Of a stretch of DNA of 64,000 bases, positions 33,923 to 45,065 are shown in pieces. Location: assembly GCA_003415625.1 (NCBI GenBank), contig PYIU01000004.1, forward strand, positions 4,216,001 through 4,280,000, read 5' to 3'. The DNA comes from Aquanectria penicillioides (taxonomy: Eukaryota; Ascomycota; Sordariomycetes; Hypocreales; Nectriaceae). A program made the translations under genes and the position numbers. Positions within the stretch are counted from its first letter, which is position 1. Every line of letters starts with the position of its first letter. The notes under the pieces are model-generated. The model was not told the origin of the DNA, searched no databases, and worked only from the letters and a program-made list of their open reading frames with translations.

Positions 33923-35694
33923 TTACGCAGCAGTGGTGACCCGGTACTTGGGATCAGACCAGATTTCTCGGTCAATGCGCTGTCGAATCTCCTCCTCCTC
34001 GACAATGTTGCGGTCGCCGAAAAGCTCCGAAATTTGCTCCAAGGACTTTTTGGACGTCTCGGGGACCAGGAAAAACGAAAAGATAGCTGCAGCAGTGCAG
34101 AAGCACCCGAAGAACAAGTACGTGCCCCAACCAAGCTTGATCATCATTTCTGGGACCACAACGCCGATGATGAAGTTTGCCAGCCAAATCATGGCTGTAG
34201 CTGCGCCAACACCCTTGGCACGCTTAGAGCTAGGGAATACCTCAGCGGGAAGCGTCCAAGCAAGAGGACCGTAAGAAATTGCATAGCAGAGAACGTAGAT
34301 GTCTTCAGAACGCCATGTCAGTGGATAAATCAGGAGAGGGCAGCAAAAGAGAGGCGACACTCACAGATCAGGGCAACTCCAAACCAACCCATTCCCTGGT
34401 TAGACTCCCATGTACCATTAAACTTGCCAACAACTCCTGCCATGACAAGATGGGGATGGCCATTGCAATTCCTCCTCCAATCGCAAGCTTGCGGCGGCCG
34501 ACCTTGTCCAAATACAAAAATGTGGGAATACCGGCTACAAGCTGACAGATGTTTACCATGCCAGATAAAATCAAGGACATCTCATCTGACTGGCCCAAAG
34601 CTCTGAAAAACGTAGGAGCGTAGTACACGAAAGCGTTGATTCCAGAGAATTGCTGAAAGAAAGGAATGCCAAGAGCAATGAGGGTGCGCCTCAGATACTT
34701 GGGTCGGAAGAGATCAGCCCACTGAGCCAACTCTAGCGCGATAGCATTGTCAGATGGGTGATCGCGCTTGAGGATCTCCTCTTGGAATCGAACTTCAGAT
34801 AGGATTCCCTTCCACTCGGCTTGGATTCGGTCATCGTTGACAGGCACACGGCGGAGCTTTGAAAGAGATCGCAAGCTGTCTTCGTCACGGCCGCGCATTG
34901 CGAGCCATCGAGGAGAAAATGGGAAGAAGTGAATGCCACAGCCAACCAACAGAGCAGGGGCCATCTGGAGAAGGAATGGGAGGCGAAAAGACCATTCCCC
35001 AGCAATGTCCTTGGTGGCGTAGGTAATCCAATAAGCGATAATAGCACCAATAACGATGCTGATGGCTTCGAGAACAAGAAGAGATCCTCGGAGATTTGGC
35101 GGTGCAATTTCGGAGATGTACAATGGAGCTCCCATGGCAAGTGTTCCAACACCGATGCCTCCAATGGTGCGACCAGCAACGAGCGTCCCGTAGTTTTGGG
35201 CTGCAGTCTGAATGACGGCACCAATGCAGAAGAAGACAGTGGCTACAGTTAAAGACCACTTGCGAGAGATGCGATCGGCCAAGTATGGTAGGAACAGGCA
35301 ACCAATAAAGGCGCCAAGCTCTAGCATGCCCGTCATGAAGCCAGTATTGAAGCCATATCCAGGGGCGCCTGGGGCAGTTTCGGGGAACTGTTCATGAAAC
35401 TGGTCCATGACTAGGATAATGGAAATAACACCTTGGTCTTTAACCCAAACAGTTAACTTCGGCCTTGCCTACGATTGGATGTCATGTGAAGATGTTGTGA
35501 TACTTACCATATCCGAAGGAGAAACCTCCAAACGAGGCCAGAGCTGCAGCTCCTAGCACATATGGGGAACGGAAAATGCCACTGATGCCATCGGAGTCAT
35601 ATGAGATGATAGTTCCGGCTTGGGGAGGGCCGTCTGTATCCTCGACCTGGCTATCAGTCGCCTTGGCGTTGCTGAGAGATTCTTTGATCTCCAT
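33923..35694 (-). CDS. MFS sugar porter, one single-base frameshift
   Basis: Three exons (35508-35694, 34365-35437, 33923-34302). Sugar porter features are present: FGGFSFGYDQGVIS spanning the first intron, GRTIGGIGVGTLAMGAPLYISEIAPPNLRG, PFSPRWLAMRGR in place of PESPR, FFQQFSGINAFVYYAP, DKVGRRKL and ISYGPLAWTLPAEVFPSSKR, with twelve probable membrane segments. The frame is lost at about 34453, after GGIAMAIP; one missing base in a G run (plus strand) explains it, and the next frame continues with HLVMAGVVGKFNG. With the base the length is exactly 547 codons (546 aa), normal for the family. Plasma-membrane uptake of a sugar or polyol; the substrate cannot be told. Confidence 0.83.
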
Positions 35695-35956
35695 TCTGGC
35701 ACCGAGAGCGGAACTTCAGGTGAAGGCTGAAATGCGTGTTTGTGGCTGAACGAGCAAAAAGAAGACGACTCTGAGATTCTTGGAGACTCGAGATGCTGAA
35801 TTTCTAAAATCCAAATAGCATGGTGTTGCGGTCCCTTTAATAGTCATGTATCACTAGACGTCATTGAATATTTCAGGGATGAAGTTGCATGGGGACCTTG
35901 CCTGTCTACCAATTTGAATCTCGGCCACGCCACAAAATGGGTTTGGAGCGTGGTGT

Positions 35957-35986
35957 CTCTCCGCATGCCCCATGGGGATGAGCCGG
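35957..35986 (+). repeat. CCCCATGGGG palindromic element, copy 1
   Basis: CTCTCCGCATGCCCCATGGG continuing to GATGAGCCGG. It shares TCTCCGCAT, CCCCATGGGGAT and a final GCCG with the copy at 37614-37640, in the same orientation. It lies about 260 bp upstream of the sugar porter start. It may be a binding site of a Zn2Cys6 dimer, but that is inference. Confidence 0.4.
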
Positions 35987-37613
35987 ATGGTAACCTTAGC
36001 GTTACCTTCGTCACTCGGGGAACTTGGAGGCAGTCCGCTTCTGTCTGGCTTCCTGTGCAGCCCTCAACTCCAGGTTTGGCTTACGTTGATTCAAATCCTA
36101 TTGGGCGCCAGAGATGTCACTAGCTGACTTCCCCACGGGGTTGGCAATGCTTTGTGGCTGTGAGTGTTCATTTTGGGTTGCAATTCGGCGAAACATTGCC
36201 GCTTTGATGTTAGCGAAAGGCGGGTTCAAGGTACGGTCAGTGCTCCCGACTCATGATGTTGCATCATCATTGGAGAAGCACATATTTCAGCTTCATCCAG
36301 GGAGCTATAGCGTCACCATCGCCCTCACGATGTCGCGACTTGTGCGCCTGACGGGAGGAAGCAACTTCCGAATGGATGTTTGGGACTTAATCATGAGGCT
36401 AGATTTGAATGGTAGACGAGTGGTGCGGCCACTATCACCACGGATTCAAAAGCATCGAAGGATTCTCCATCATATCGGCCTGGTTTATTTAACCCATCTC
36501 ACCATCAACTCCAAATCACCCCATTCACATACATACTTAGGGTTTATCACTGGAGATTGTTGGAGAAATGGCGTGTCCACAGCCGTGTCTGATCCTTCAG
36601 TTCCCGCTGCCTGTCACCTCTCCACATGGTCTCTTCACGTCTCATACCTCAGCACCTAGCGATCATATATTCTTTGAAGAAGACGCGGGGAAGATAGCAT
36701 AGGGAAGAAATCATCCACCTGTGATCAAATAAAACTGCCCCGCACAGTGTCATCAAGGTGGAACCGCCTAGCCTCCTTGATCGCTCTGATAAGTGACCTA
36801 CCCTACAACGAGAGAGTGGAGGATATGCGGTATCCCATCTATCCTATTCCAACGGTGAGCATGGTGAACAAGGGACTGCTTGGACTCGGTTCATCGTCCA
36901 CCTCGGCCCTGTATCCTCGTCGACCCACGTATTTGGGGGTTTCGGCGAAAGTTTGCCGTTTTGGGAAGAGCCCCAAAATCCCGATGACTCTCCGAGACGG
37001 TCTCCACCAGACTTGACCATTTGGAGAAAGCTCGCCTACATTTCTGCGTTGGAAGATGGACTAACCAACTTGTCCTGTGGCCGAGGCAGTTGAGGTTAGT
37101 GACAGGGGAAAACAGGTAGTTTAGCATAGAGGTCTCCGAGATGCTTGTTTTGAACATGATAATGCCATTGCTTTATGTATGGTATCAAAAGCTTGAGATG
37201 CGAGACCAACTCGAAGTAGACATGCGGTGGGAAGAGGATCACAATAAGAGATTGATGCGATGAGTTCGGACCGAATCCTGTAAACGCACTTGAGACTGCT
37301 TGTCCTTTAGGCTCCTGACGTAGTTGCGAATCGATGCACCATGGCATTCATGACTATCCGAGAAATCTTCCGCTCCAGTCATCGACTACGACTAAGAATT
37401 GATGGCCGATGGATTTAGAACGATATTACAGAGACCATTGAAAAATTAGACCCGCACTCAGACCTCACAGAGAGATTGTCCGTAAATGAGACAGCGTATA
37501 CAATTCCATTTGTTCTACTTCAACGGACTAATGATTCAAATATCGGGGACACCTCAACTTCTAAGCTAGGTCTCGGCAATCCCCCCATTAGGACTCCAAT
37601 GATACACGAGAGG

Positions 37614-37640
37614 TCTCCGCATCCCCATGGGGATATGCCG
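37614..37640 (+). repeat. CCCCATGGGG palindromic element, copy 2
   Basis: TCTCCGCATCCCCATGGGGA followed by TATGCCG. ATCCCCATGGGGAT is a perfect 14-bp palindrome. The overall match to copy 1 is near complete with two one-base differences in length. Confidence 0.4.
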
Positions 37641-38371
37641 CTAGTCTGGCTGCGGAGCTGTGGAACGTCCGATACTACGGAACGCATGATCATGGCTGGC
37701 CTTGACCTAGTCTCCAGCGAAAATTGAATACACCCAGGTCATTCTCATCGGGCATTGAGTTAGGCTCCAAGGGACCCCGCCATCTTTCCCCATAGCAAAT
37801 CCTCGGAATGGTTCGCGGGGAAATGTTACAGGTCACGCTGGCCCTGGGAGCAGTGCACCGGCGAGATATTTCCGCTTTTGGGAAATTGGACCCTCTGAGA
37901 ACAGGGAAACTGCTTACACTTTGATGTGATGGACCTACAGCTAGACAATTTCGAGAAATAATGTGGTTTCATATCCATAGACGCGAACTTGAGGAGGTTT
38001 AAGGCTGTGTCTCGGAGTCCAAGGAAATTCGGAGTTTGCTTTAGAGTAGCACTTTAGACCATTCGTAACAGGGGCGTCGTCACTCTGCAGAGACGGCTGA
38101 GCTCTAAGCTTGAAGGGTATACAAATAATGAACCCAACATATGAAGGTGACTTACAAAGAGCCTCCAACGTTGTTTAGCTATGCGGCTCAGGGCGGATAG
38201 GGCCAAGCCCGGCCTCGGCTCGGAGATGATAGAATGGATATGAATGCACCAAAATGAACTGAATCTGCGACGTAGAATATTGAGCCAAGTAATAATTCAA
38301 TTTTTTGAAGTACTTCCAACATCGAACACTCTTCTCAATCTAGAATCTTTGTATCCGTTCTTTTCTATTTC

Positions 38372-39939
38372 CTAATCGTGCCTAATCTCTCGCCTCCAAA
38401 TCTTAATTGGAAGCGGCCCACACACAATATTAAAGGCTTCAGTTCTCTGCAGCTCAAAGTCTGGAGTGGGCAGCGCAAAGTCATAGCGATGAACCAATGA
38501 AGCCAAAACAACAATCTGCTCGAGGTAAGAGATGTTGCGTCCAATACAACCCCGTCCGCCAGTAGAGAATGGGATGAAGAATGGCTCCATGCGCTTTCGT
38601 TCTTCAACATCCAGCCATCGGGTTGGATTAAATGTTTCGGGGCTCGGGAAAATCTTTTCATCGTGATGCGTAGCGTAAGCAGTCATGTTTACACTAGTAT
38701 CTCCAGGAATCCACTCATTCAGGATCTGTGCGCCCTCGGCAGGCGTTCGACGAGGAAGCCCGGCTGATGTCGGAGGAATAATCCGGAGACCCTCATCGAT
38801 GCAAGCACGCAAGAACGGCAGGTCTTTGACCTTGTCATACGGTGCAATGACTTCATCATCTTCGAGGACACTGTCAATTTCCTGTCGCAACTGCTCCAGA
38901 TACTGCGGGTGCTTGATGAGCAGCTCCAAAATATGGGTAAGGGCAATAGCCGTAGTGTCTGCACCAGCATTGATGATGGCGCCCACCTCAGCCACGATCT
39001 CACCCCATTCTAGATTGTTGGGGCTCCCGTTTTTATCTTCCATCATGCAAGAGAAAAAGTCATCGAGCTTTTCGCCGGCCTGATACCGGCGCAACCTCTC
39101 GGCAGCCTGATGATAATAAATGTCATCCCAAGGCTCTCCATCCTTCCATATTTTCTGGTATTTGCTGGGGATCACTTTGGAGAGCCATTCTAGCCACGGC
39201 CAAAGCTTATAGTCCCATACGAATACTGATTGAGCAATAGCAACCTGATTTTGAGCATGGCGGTAGCGGCCCCTATACCGAGTGCCGTCACGCTTTTCAG
39301 CCACGACCTCGTCCGTTCCGGTATCAAGCAAATTCATCTCGGCTGAGAGTGTGATATTGTTGATGGCCTCGATGGTCCACAGATTGATCCAATGATTGAA
39401 ATCAACGGTGAGGTCGGCTGCGTCAGGAATAATGCCTTTCGGAGGGGCGGTACACCTCTCGTCCAGAGCCCTGAAGAGCCGCTGCGCAGTAAAAGCTACC
39501 TTGTACTCCCAGTTCTCGAGATTCTTGATTGCAAAGGCTGCAGAGAGCTGGCGTCGCTTGCGAGAATGATCGGCTCTGTCCACGACGTCAAAGAGATGAC
39601 GATGAGATCCTGCAAGCACAACATAGTTGTTGTCCTTGATGCACTTTGTGTTGTGCCCATAGATGGCCTTGATGGCACGAACATCTCCAAAGGAGAGAGA
39701 ATTGGGACCAATTCGCAAGATAGGCTGTCCGGTTTTTTGTGTGCCTCGGCCAGATCTCGTGAGCGAAATCCTTGTGAAGCCAAATAGCAGTGTCTGAGAT
39801 CAGTGAAGCCGGAGAGCCAAGAATAATTGGGATATTTTCGAAGCCCCTTAGGATCGTAGAGGTAATAAATGATGGGCTTGATGACGAGGTAAGCGAACGT
39901 GACAAACGTCACGACGCCAAATGCGAGGTAACATAACAT
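38372..39939 (-). CDS. Cytochrome P450 (benzoate 4-monooxygenase-like), one single-base frameshift
   Basis: ATG 39939 opens with an ER membrane anchor (MLCYLAFGVVTFVTFAYLVI) and DPKGLRKYPNYSWLSG. The frame is lost at a six-base T run (39733-39738, plus strand) just after EAHKK; the other frame continues with ILRIGPNSLSFGDVRAIKAI, and one added base restores exactly 523 codons (522 aa). Conserved parts: I-helix AGADTT, K-helix DEGLR (ExxR), PERF-region FNPTRWLD, and heme loop PFSTGGRGCIGR with the Cys ligand. Sequence texture is that of fungal P450s annotated as benzoate 4-monooxygenase; the substrate is unproven. It is divergent from a P450 reductase at 40732, a likely dedicated redox partner. 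Confidence 0.85.
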
Positions 39940-40731
39940 CGGGTCTTGAGTCTTGAATCGAGTTTTGAAAAGACAAAATGGGAATGCTAAAGCGAGATGC
40001 GGATGTGGTTCGAGAAGCCTGAATAGTGAGGGGATTACTTCTTATACCGTGTCTGAGAAGAGGTGCAAATTAGAATTGTTTATGACACTTGCCTTGCGAA
40101 GCCATTGTAGGAATTTGCTCCGAGTTGTCGCTCCCAAAAACCCCGCGGGGAAGAAAGCCGCGATAAGAACAGATGCCAGCAATGACTCTGGAGTGTGGGG
40201 TCGGATCGATCTCTGAAACGGGAGAATGATGCTAACTTGAGAAAGAAAGTATTCGCCGGATGCCACCTGGATGATCACTCGTGCAGCCTAGAAACTGCGA
40301 CTGAATTTGTGGCTGTCAATTGAGTTGTTGATTTTTGCCTAGTCTGTCAATTCTTTGCTGTTACCCCTCAATCGAGATCTCTCTTTGTGACTAGTCAACC
40401 CCGATCATCACTACAGTAAGTTTTTGTTACCTGTGTTGCTCTTAGACTCGGCGAATTCCTTCCCGATTTGGCACACCCACTCGCTGAGATTCCCGACGGG
40501 ATTTATTGTCGAGCGAAGTTCGGAATTTCGGCGACTCTTTGCTTCTTTTGGTAATGCCTATGTCAACAGCCTTTTGCGCGCCTAATCACCAGAGGTTCAA
40601 AGAATGAGGGTTGAAATAGCTTGTGATATATTTCTATATCAACCTCAAGGCGAAGTCATTCTCGATTGTGCTCTGTTGGCATGGCCTTTAGTCTTGTTTA
40701 CGTTTCATACACTTCAATGTTTAAACCCAAC
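39940..40731. promoter_or_regulatory. Shared divergent promoter of the P450 and P450 reductase
   Basis: About 790 bp between the two start codons. No TATA or obvious operator stands out. Confidence 0.45.
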
Positions 40732-42825
40732 ATGGCCACCTCATCTGCCCTTCTCGGCACCGAGTCACAGCTTTGGACTGACGCGGTTCAATCAATTTCT
40801 AAGAGCCTGAGTCCTGAAGACTTTTTTCTTCTTCCGCTAGTGGTTCTTGGATCTGCCTTTGTCATAAACCGAGGCAGGATCTGGCCCAAGTCGGATCCAT
40901 ATTACTACAAATGGTTCGAACGGCCCCAAGAGTCATCGGGGGTTCGCATCCAGGTCAACACCAGATCAAGGAACATTGCAGAGGTTATTACACAGAGTGC
41001 TGCCGATCTGGTAATATTCTGGGGCTCCCAATCCGGCACAGCTGAGGGGTTTGCCCATCGTCTATCACGAGACGCCCATCAGCGATTCAAGTTGAAGCCG
41101 ATTGTGGCAGACTTATCCGACTACGATGCAGAATCGATATCAGGCATCCCAGCATCCACTTTGGTCATCTTCATAGTTTCAACTTATGGAGAAGGCGACC
41201 CAAGTGACAACGCGCAGGATTTCATTTCATGGCTGCACACATCAAACGAAGTGTCTTTAGGGCACTTGAAATTTGCTGCATTTGGCTGCGGCAACTCTAA
41301 CTATCGATACTTCAACAAGACCGTGGATGAAGTTGCTTCGGCCATGGTGGAGTTCGGCGCAACCCAGATAGTCCCAACTGGAAAAGGAAACGAAGCTACT
41401 CGCACCACAGAAGAGGACTTTATGGATTGGAAGGATATGCTGTTTTCTACCCTTGTCAGCAGCCTTGGGCTATCAGAGGTAGGGGCGGGATATGAACCTC
41501 TCGTGGAAGTGGTTGAAGAGTCATCCATACCTCAGAACGAACTACAGCTCGGTGCTCCATTCCACAAAACACCCTCGAAGACGGCCCAGAAGAGCACAGA
41601 TATCGTCTCCGTACCAATTGTCTCCCACAGGATGCTTACTAAATATTCGGATCAAGATCGGTCATGTGTGGAAGTAACCGTGGACCTATCAGCATATCCT
41701 CACGTGAAATACAAGACCGGGGATCACATTGCTGTGTGGCCTGAAAATCCTGCGGATGAAGTGAATCGGCTTCTGCGGGTCCTTGGTTTGCAAGGAAACA
41801 GTGCCAAGTCGATAAAAATAACTCCCAAGCAAGATTATGACGCTCTTAAAATACCTCCTGCCACTACAATCGAGGCTCTCTTCCGATTCTACCTAGAGAT
41901 TTGCAGTCCTGTTCCCAGAGAGACAGTTTTAGCCTTGGCCACGGTGGTACCATCTGCACAGGCTAAACGGGCTCTACAAAAGATTGGCAAGGATCGGGAA
42001 ACCTACGCAGCATTTTTGGAAACAAGGCATCTAACGCTGTCCCGGCTACTGGAGTACGCAGCTGGCCTCGACCCGGAACTTTCTTGGTCGGCGGTGCCTC
42101 TCTCGTTCGTTGTTGATAATTCTCCGGCAATGCAGCCGCGCCTTTACTCCATCGCTAGCTCTCGAATCACGTCGCCACGATCTGTCAGTTTAGCGGTGTC
42201 GGTGAAGCCCTCATCGTTATCTAGATGCCCCGGCACGAAAATTCCAGGGCTTTGCAGCACATTCTTGTCAACCAAAGGACCTCTGGGAAATGAAAACACG
42301 GGCCCAGTGAGGCTCCATGTTCAAATTAGAGGGTCCACATTCAAGCTCCCGATCAATACTTCAATTCCTCTGGTGATGGTCGCAGCTGGAACCGGAATCG
42401 CACCATTCCGAGCCTTTTTGCAAGAGAAGGGTCGTTTGGCATCTGTGGGAAGAGACGTGGGACCCATGATGCTATTCTTCGGATGCCAAAATGAAGCGGA
42501 TTTTCTCTATCAAGATGAGTTGAGAGAGCTTTGCTCAGGACCGTTGGCCGCCAAAGTCGAGATTGTAACAGCATTTTCCCGGGCCAGTGAGAAGAAGACC
42601 TATGTTCAGGACATGATCCAACAGCGAAAACATGACGTCATCCAACTAGTTGCGGAGAGGGATGCTGCATTTTACATTTGTGGCGCAGCGACAATGGCAA
42701 AAGCTGTGGGAACCGTCTTGACGCAGGCAACAATGGAATTAAATGAGTGGTCTGAGGCTCAAGCCGTTGAGTGGATGGCGAACAGGAAGAAGGACAATCG
42801 TTGGTTTGAGGATGTATGGAGCTAG
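40732..42825 (+). CDS. NADPH-cytochrome P450 reductase (second-copy type)
   Basis: Single exon. I choose ATG 40732 (CAACATGGCC context, MATSSALLGTES), giving 697 aa; the frame is open further upstream with another ATG at 40681. Order: N-terminal anchor (FFLLPLVVLGSAFVI), flavodoxin domain with FMN loop GSQSGTAEGFAHRL and STYGEGDPSDNAQDF, FAD-binding region with RLYSIASS, then the NADPH domain with AAGTGIAPFRAFLQEKG, MMLFFGCQNEADFLY and AAFYICGAATMAKAV, ending in a C-terminal Trp-Ser (DVWS), where the penultimate Trp fits the usual stacking residue. It delivers electrons from NADPH to ER P450s. Lack of introns and its head-to-head position with a P450 suggest a cluster-specific copy rather than the housekeeping enzyme. 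Confidence 0.9.
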   Translation: MATSSALLGTESQLWTDAVQSISKSLSPEDFFLLPLVVLGSAFVINRGRIWPKSDPYYYKWFERPQESSGVRIQVNTRSRNIAEVITQSAADLVIFWGSQSGTAEGFAHRLSRDAHQRFKLKPIVADLSDYDAESISGIPASTLVIFIVSTYGEGDPSDNAQDFISWLHTSNEVSLGHLKFAAFGCGNSNYRYFNKTVDEVASAMVEFGATQIVPTGKGNEATRTTEEDFMDWKDMLFSTLVSSLGLSEVGAGYEPLVEVVEESSIPQNELQLGAPFHKTPSKTAQKSTDIVSVPIVSHRMLTKYSDQDRSCVEVTVDLSAYPHVKYKTGDHIAVWPENPADEVNRLLRVLGLQGNSAKSIKITPKQDYDALKIPPATTIEALFRFYLEICSPVPRETVLALATVVPSAQAKRALQKIGKDRETYAAFLETRHLTLSRLLEYAAGLDPELSWSAVPLSFVVDNSPAMQPRLYSIASSRITSPRSVSLAVSVKPSSLSRCPGTKIPGLCSTFLSTKGPLGNENTGPVRLHVQIRGSTFKLPINTSIPLVMVAAGTGIAPFRAFLQEKGRLASVGRDVGPMMLFFGCQNEADFLYQDELRELCSGPLAAKVEIVTAFSRASEKKTYVQDMIQQRKHDVIQLVAERDAAFYICGAATMAKAVGTVLTQATMELNEWSEAQAVEWMANRKKDNRWFEDVWS

Positions 42826-43465
42826 AGCGAATGGTAAATGTTATGTGACGGCTTTCGATCTGATCGAAGAAGAGGTGATCAATGAATAACAACATGGGAT
42901 GGAAGAACAAGTATCCTGACTGCGAAGAAATTTGATCTAGGGTAGCTACCAGCGGAAGTACAGGAACTCAACTCTTCGAAGGGGCACGTTGTGCTCTCGT
43001 TTCTTCTGGTCTAGTTAATAACGCACCCGCACTGTAGTTGCCCATGACCGCTTTTCCAGCTTCCTTGGCTGTGTTAGACTTCTATGCACGAACCCATTCC
43101 ATGAGGAGGACGCCTAATATATTTCACTTTGATTGGGACATTTCCTTTGCATGTGCGAGGTATCAAGTCTGCTGGTTTGTCAGTCGCCAGCCAGCCCTAG
43201 CATGGGGCCGTAAGTATTGCCACTCGTAGTAAGGACACGAACCGCGATTTCCACCCAACTTGCTGTCAGGATCAACCAGCGAGAACAACAGTTTCTGTGG
43301 ATAGAAGCTAGAATGGACGGAAGAGGGAAAGAGTAATTCTTTTAGTAAGATCTTCACTTGGCATGTCTTGAACCTTCCATCTCACCTGGCGGACGTTCGG
43401 GATGGACATGTGTTGGTCCGGGGGAGGACGAACCGAATTGTTCGATTCTGCTGCATTTCAAGAAA
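42826..43465. other. Gene-free spacer
   Basis: 640 bp; no gene seen. Confidence 0.4.
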
Positions 43466-44306
43466 CTATCTGTTGAGAAGCTCTGCCCGTTGGCCAAGTA
43501 TCGTGCTGTGGCGTGTTTTTGGGACAGAAAGGACGAACATCAAGAGCAGTAGGCCGCTGGCGATAGCATGTAACCAAAATGTCCACCTCCACGATGAATG
43601 TTGAACAATGAACCCGCATACAAGGGGTCCTAGTCCTGCCCTAAACAGTGCCGAACCGGAAAGGATCCCCATGGGCGTCAGTCTTTCACTTGGGCCGTCG
43701 AGGGCTGAGATGACCCCGCCAGCAAGTGCGGAATATGTTGAACTACCCACACCTGCAAATAATCGGGCCAGAATTATTATGTTTTCCCACTATTAGTGAC
43801 TCGGTGGAATAAAATAGCTTCGGCTTTTAGGGACGCAATGACGTACCCTGCGTATGACTGAGTAACTGCGCAGCATATCTGGCACACAAAATGAAGCACA
43901 CCGCGGATGGCAAACACTGGTTTGCGGCCTACGTTTCAGATACTGATGCGAAAATCTTGGGAGCCAAACAAAAGCCCGTTGTAAAGGCAGTAATACCAAC
44001 GAGAACAGGGATCCCGCCGATTTTCCATTCTTGTGCCAGTTTACTCCTCGAGGGTGCGTAAGAGCTTGCAGCGAAGGAGGCGAAATTGGTGGCCGCGGCC
44101 ACGGACTATAAGATAAAGTCCTTGTGTCTCTTTGCCCAACTGTAAGGCGATTCCAATCCTTTTAACCGACTTTGCTGATGAACTCCCGTAATGGATGCGG
44201 CATTATCAAAAACTGGCACTGGTAATGGGGTATTGAGGTCGACATAGAGATGAACGATGTCAGTGGAATTGCCACATGGGAGTGGTGAAGGATGCTCATT
44301 TGTCAT
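43466..44306 (-). pseudogene. Remnant of a DHA1-type MFS transporter
   Basis: Translating the minus strand from 44306 gives the N-terminal half of a DHA1 (polyamine/multidrug) porter in broken pieces: LESPYSWAKRHKDFIL, then an in-frame TAG near 44106, AATNFASFAASSYAPS and IPVLVGITAFTTGF. A frame change follows near 43930, then VGRKPVFAIRGVLHFVCQ, and after a lost stretch GVGSSTYSALAGGVISALDG, SGSALFRAGLGPLVCGFIVQ and HSSWRWTFWLHAIASG, ending after RAELLNR. The C-terminal half is absent. The A-like loop GRKP and the GLGPLV motif identify the family. A stop, a frameshift and a deletion together argue for true decay rather than single-base sequencing error. Confidence 0.75.
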
Positions 44307-45065
44307 TGCTGGTGGATAATTGAGACATTCCGTGCGACGAAATTGCCAAGTCTACACCCCACATCATGTTCAATTTCGCATAGTTTATTTGGTGGCTGGG
44401 AGCTGCTCTTGTACCCATGAGACAAGCTGCAATGGATCGAGAGTCTCATCTGCACCGTAGCAACAAATGCTTGGCATAGAGGTGTGGGATGGCCCTTCAC
44501 TACTGACAAAGTGAAAAATCAGTTTCATCTATATATCCTCTGTAAATCTGCCTCATTCCAATTTCCCGATAACCCCAGTGCGGGAATTTACTAATGTTTG
44601 TTTGGGGACACTATAGTTGGAGAGGTCTCCACCCCTCTCGACAGGAACGGAACAGATAGCCACGAGTCAAGAAAAATGGTCGTTTCCAATTGAAAGGAAC
44701 CGTTAAAGAACTACTGAGGACGCAAGTGCACTAGTGCATGATATTTCTTTGATTTCCCAAAATTTATTTAGAGAGATGATACTGGATTCGGGTGCGGCCA
44801 TGTCGAATGCAAGGTTGATAATGATGTTTTCTTTGCGCCCCCTCAGACTAAATGCTCGGGCGAAGTTTTGTTACCATGACGGCACGATTTGTGGGCAAGA
44901 GTCAGCCACCTCCAAGATCTCCAATTTCGACGCTGCCAACGATGAATTCTTGCTGACCCTCGGGTCTTGGTTAATGATGAATCGGTTTCCTATTTAAAAG
45001 ATGTGGCCGGGCTCGATCAAGTTTGCAACTGAAGAAATTGAGACACGTATCTTGTCCTAATCCTC
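44307..45065. other. Gene-free spacer
   Basis: 760 bp without a recognisable gene. TATTTAAAAG at 44991-45000 is a TATA-like element 75 bp before the ATG of the decayed oxygenase at 45066. A further GAGAGGTCTCC word lies near 44627. Confidence 0.4.

Larger units (their letters stand above)
35695..38371. other. Long gene-free region between the sugar porter and the P450
   Basis: 2.7 kb with only short or featureless open frames (the longest, 36114-36659, shows no family). It contains two copies of a palindromic element (35957-35986 and 37614-37640) and several GAGGTCTCC-like words (37128, 37610). Confidence 0.45.

Noticed and set aside
36114..36659. 181-codon open frame on the plus strand
   Set aside because: No recognisable motif, odd composition, overlaps other frames and starts inside a gene-free region; no supporting splice or domain signal.
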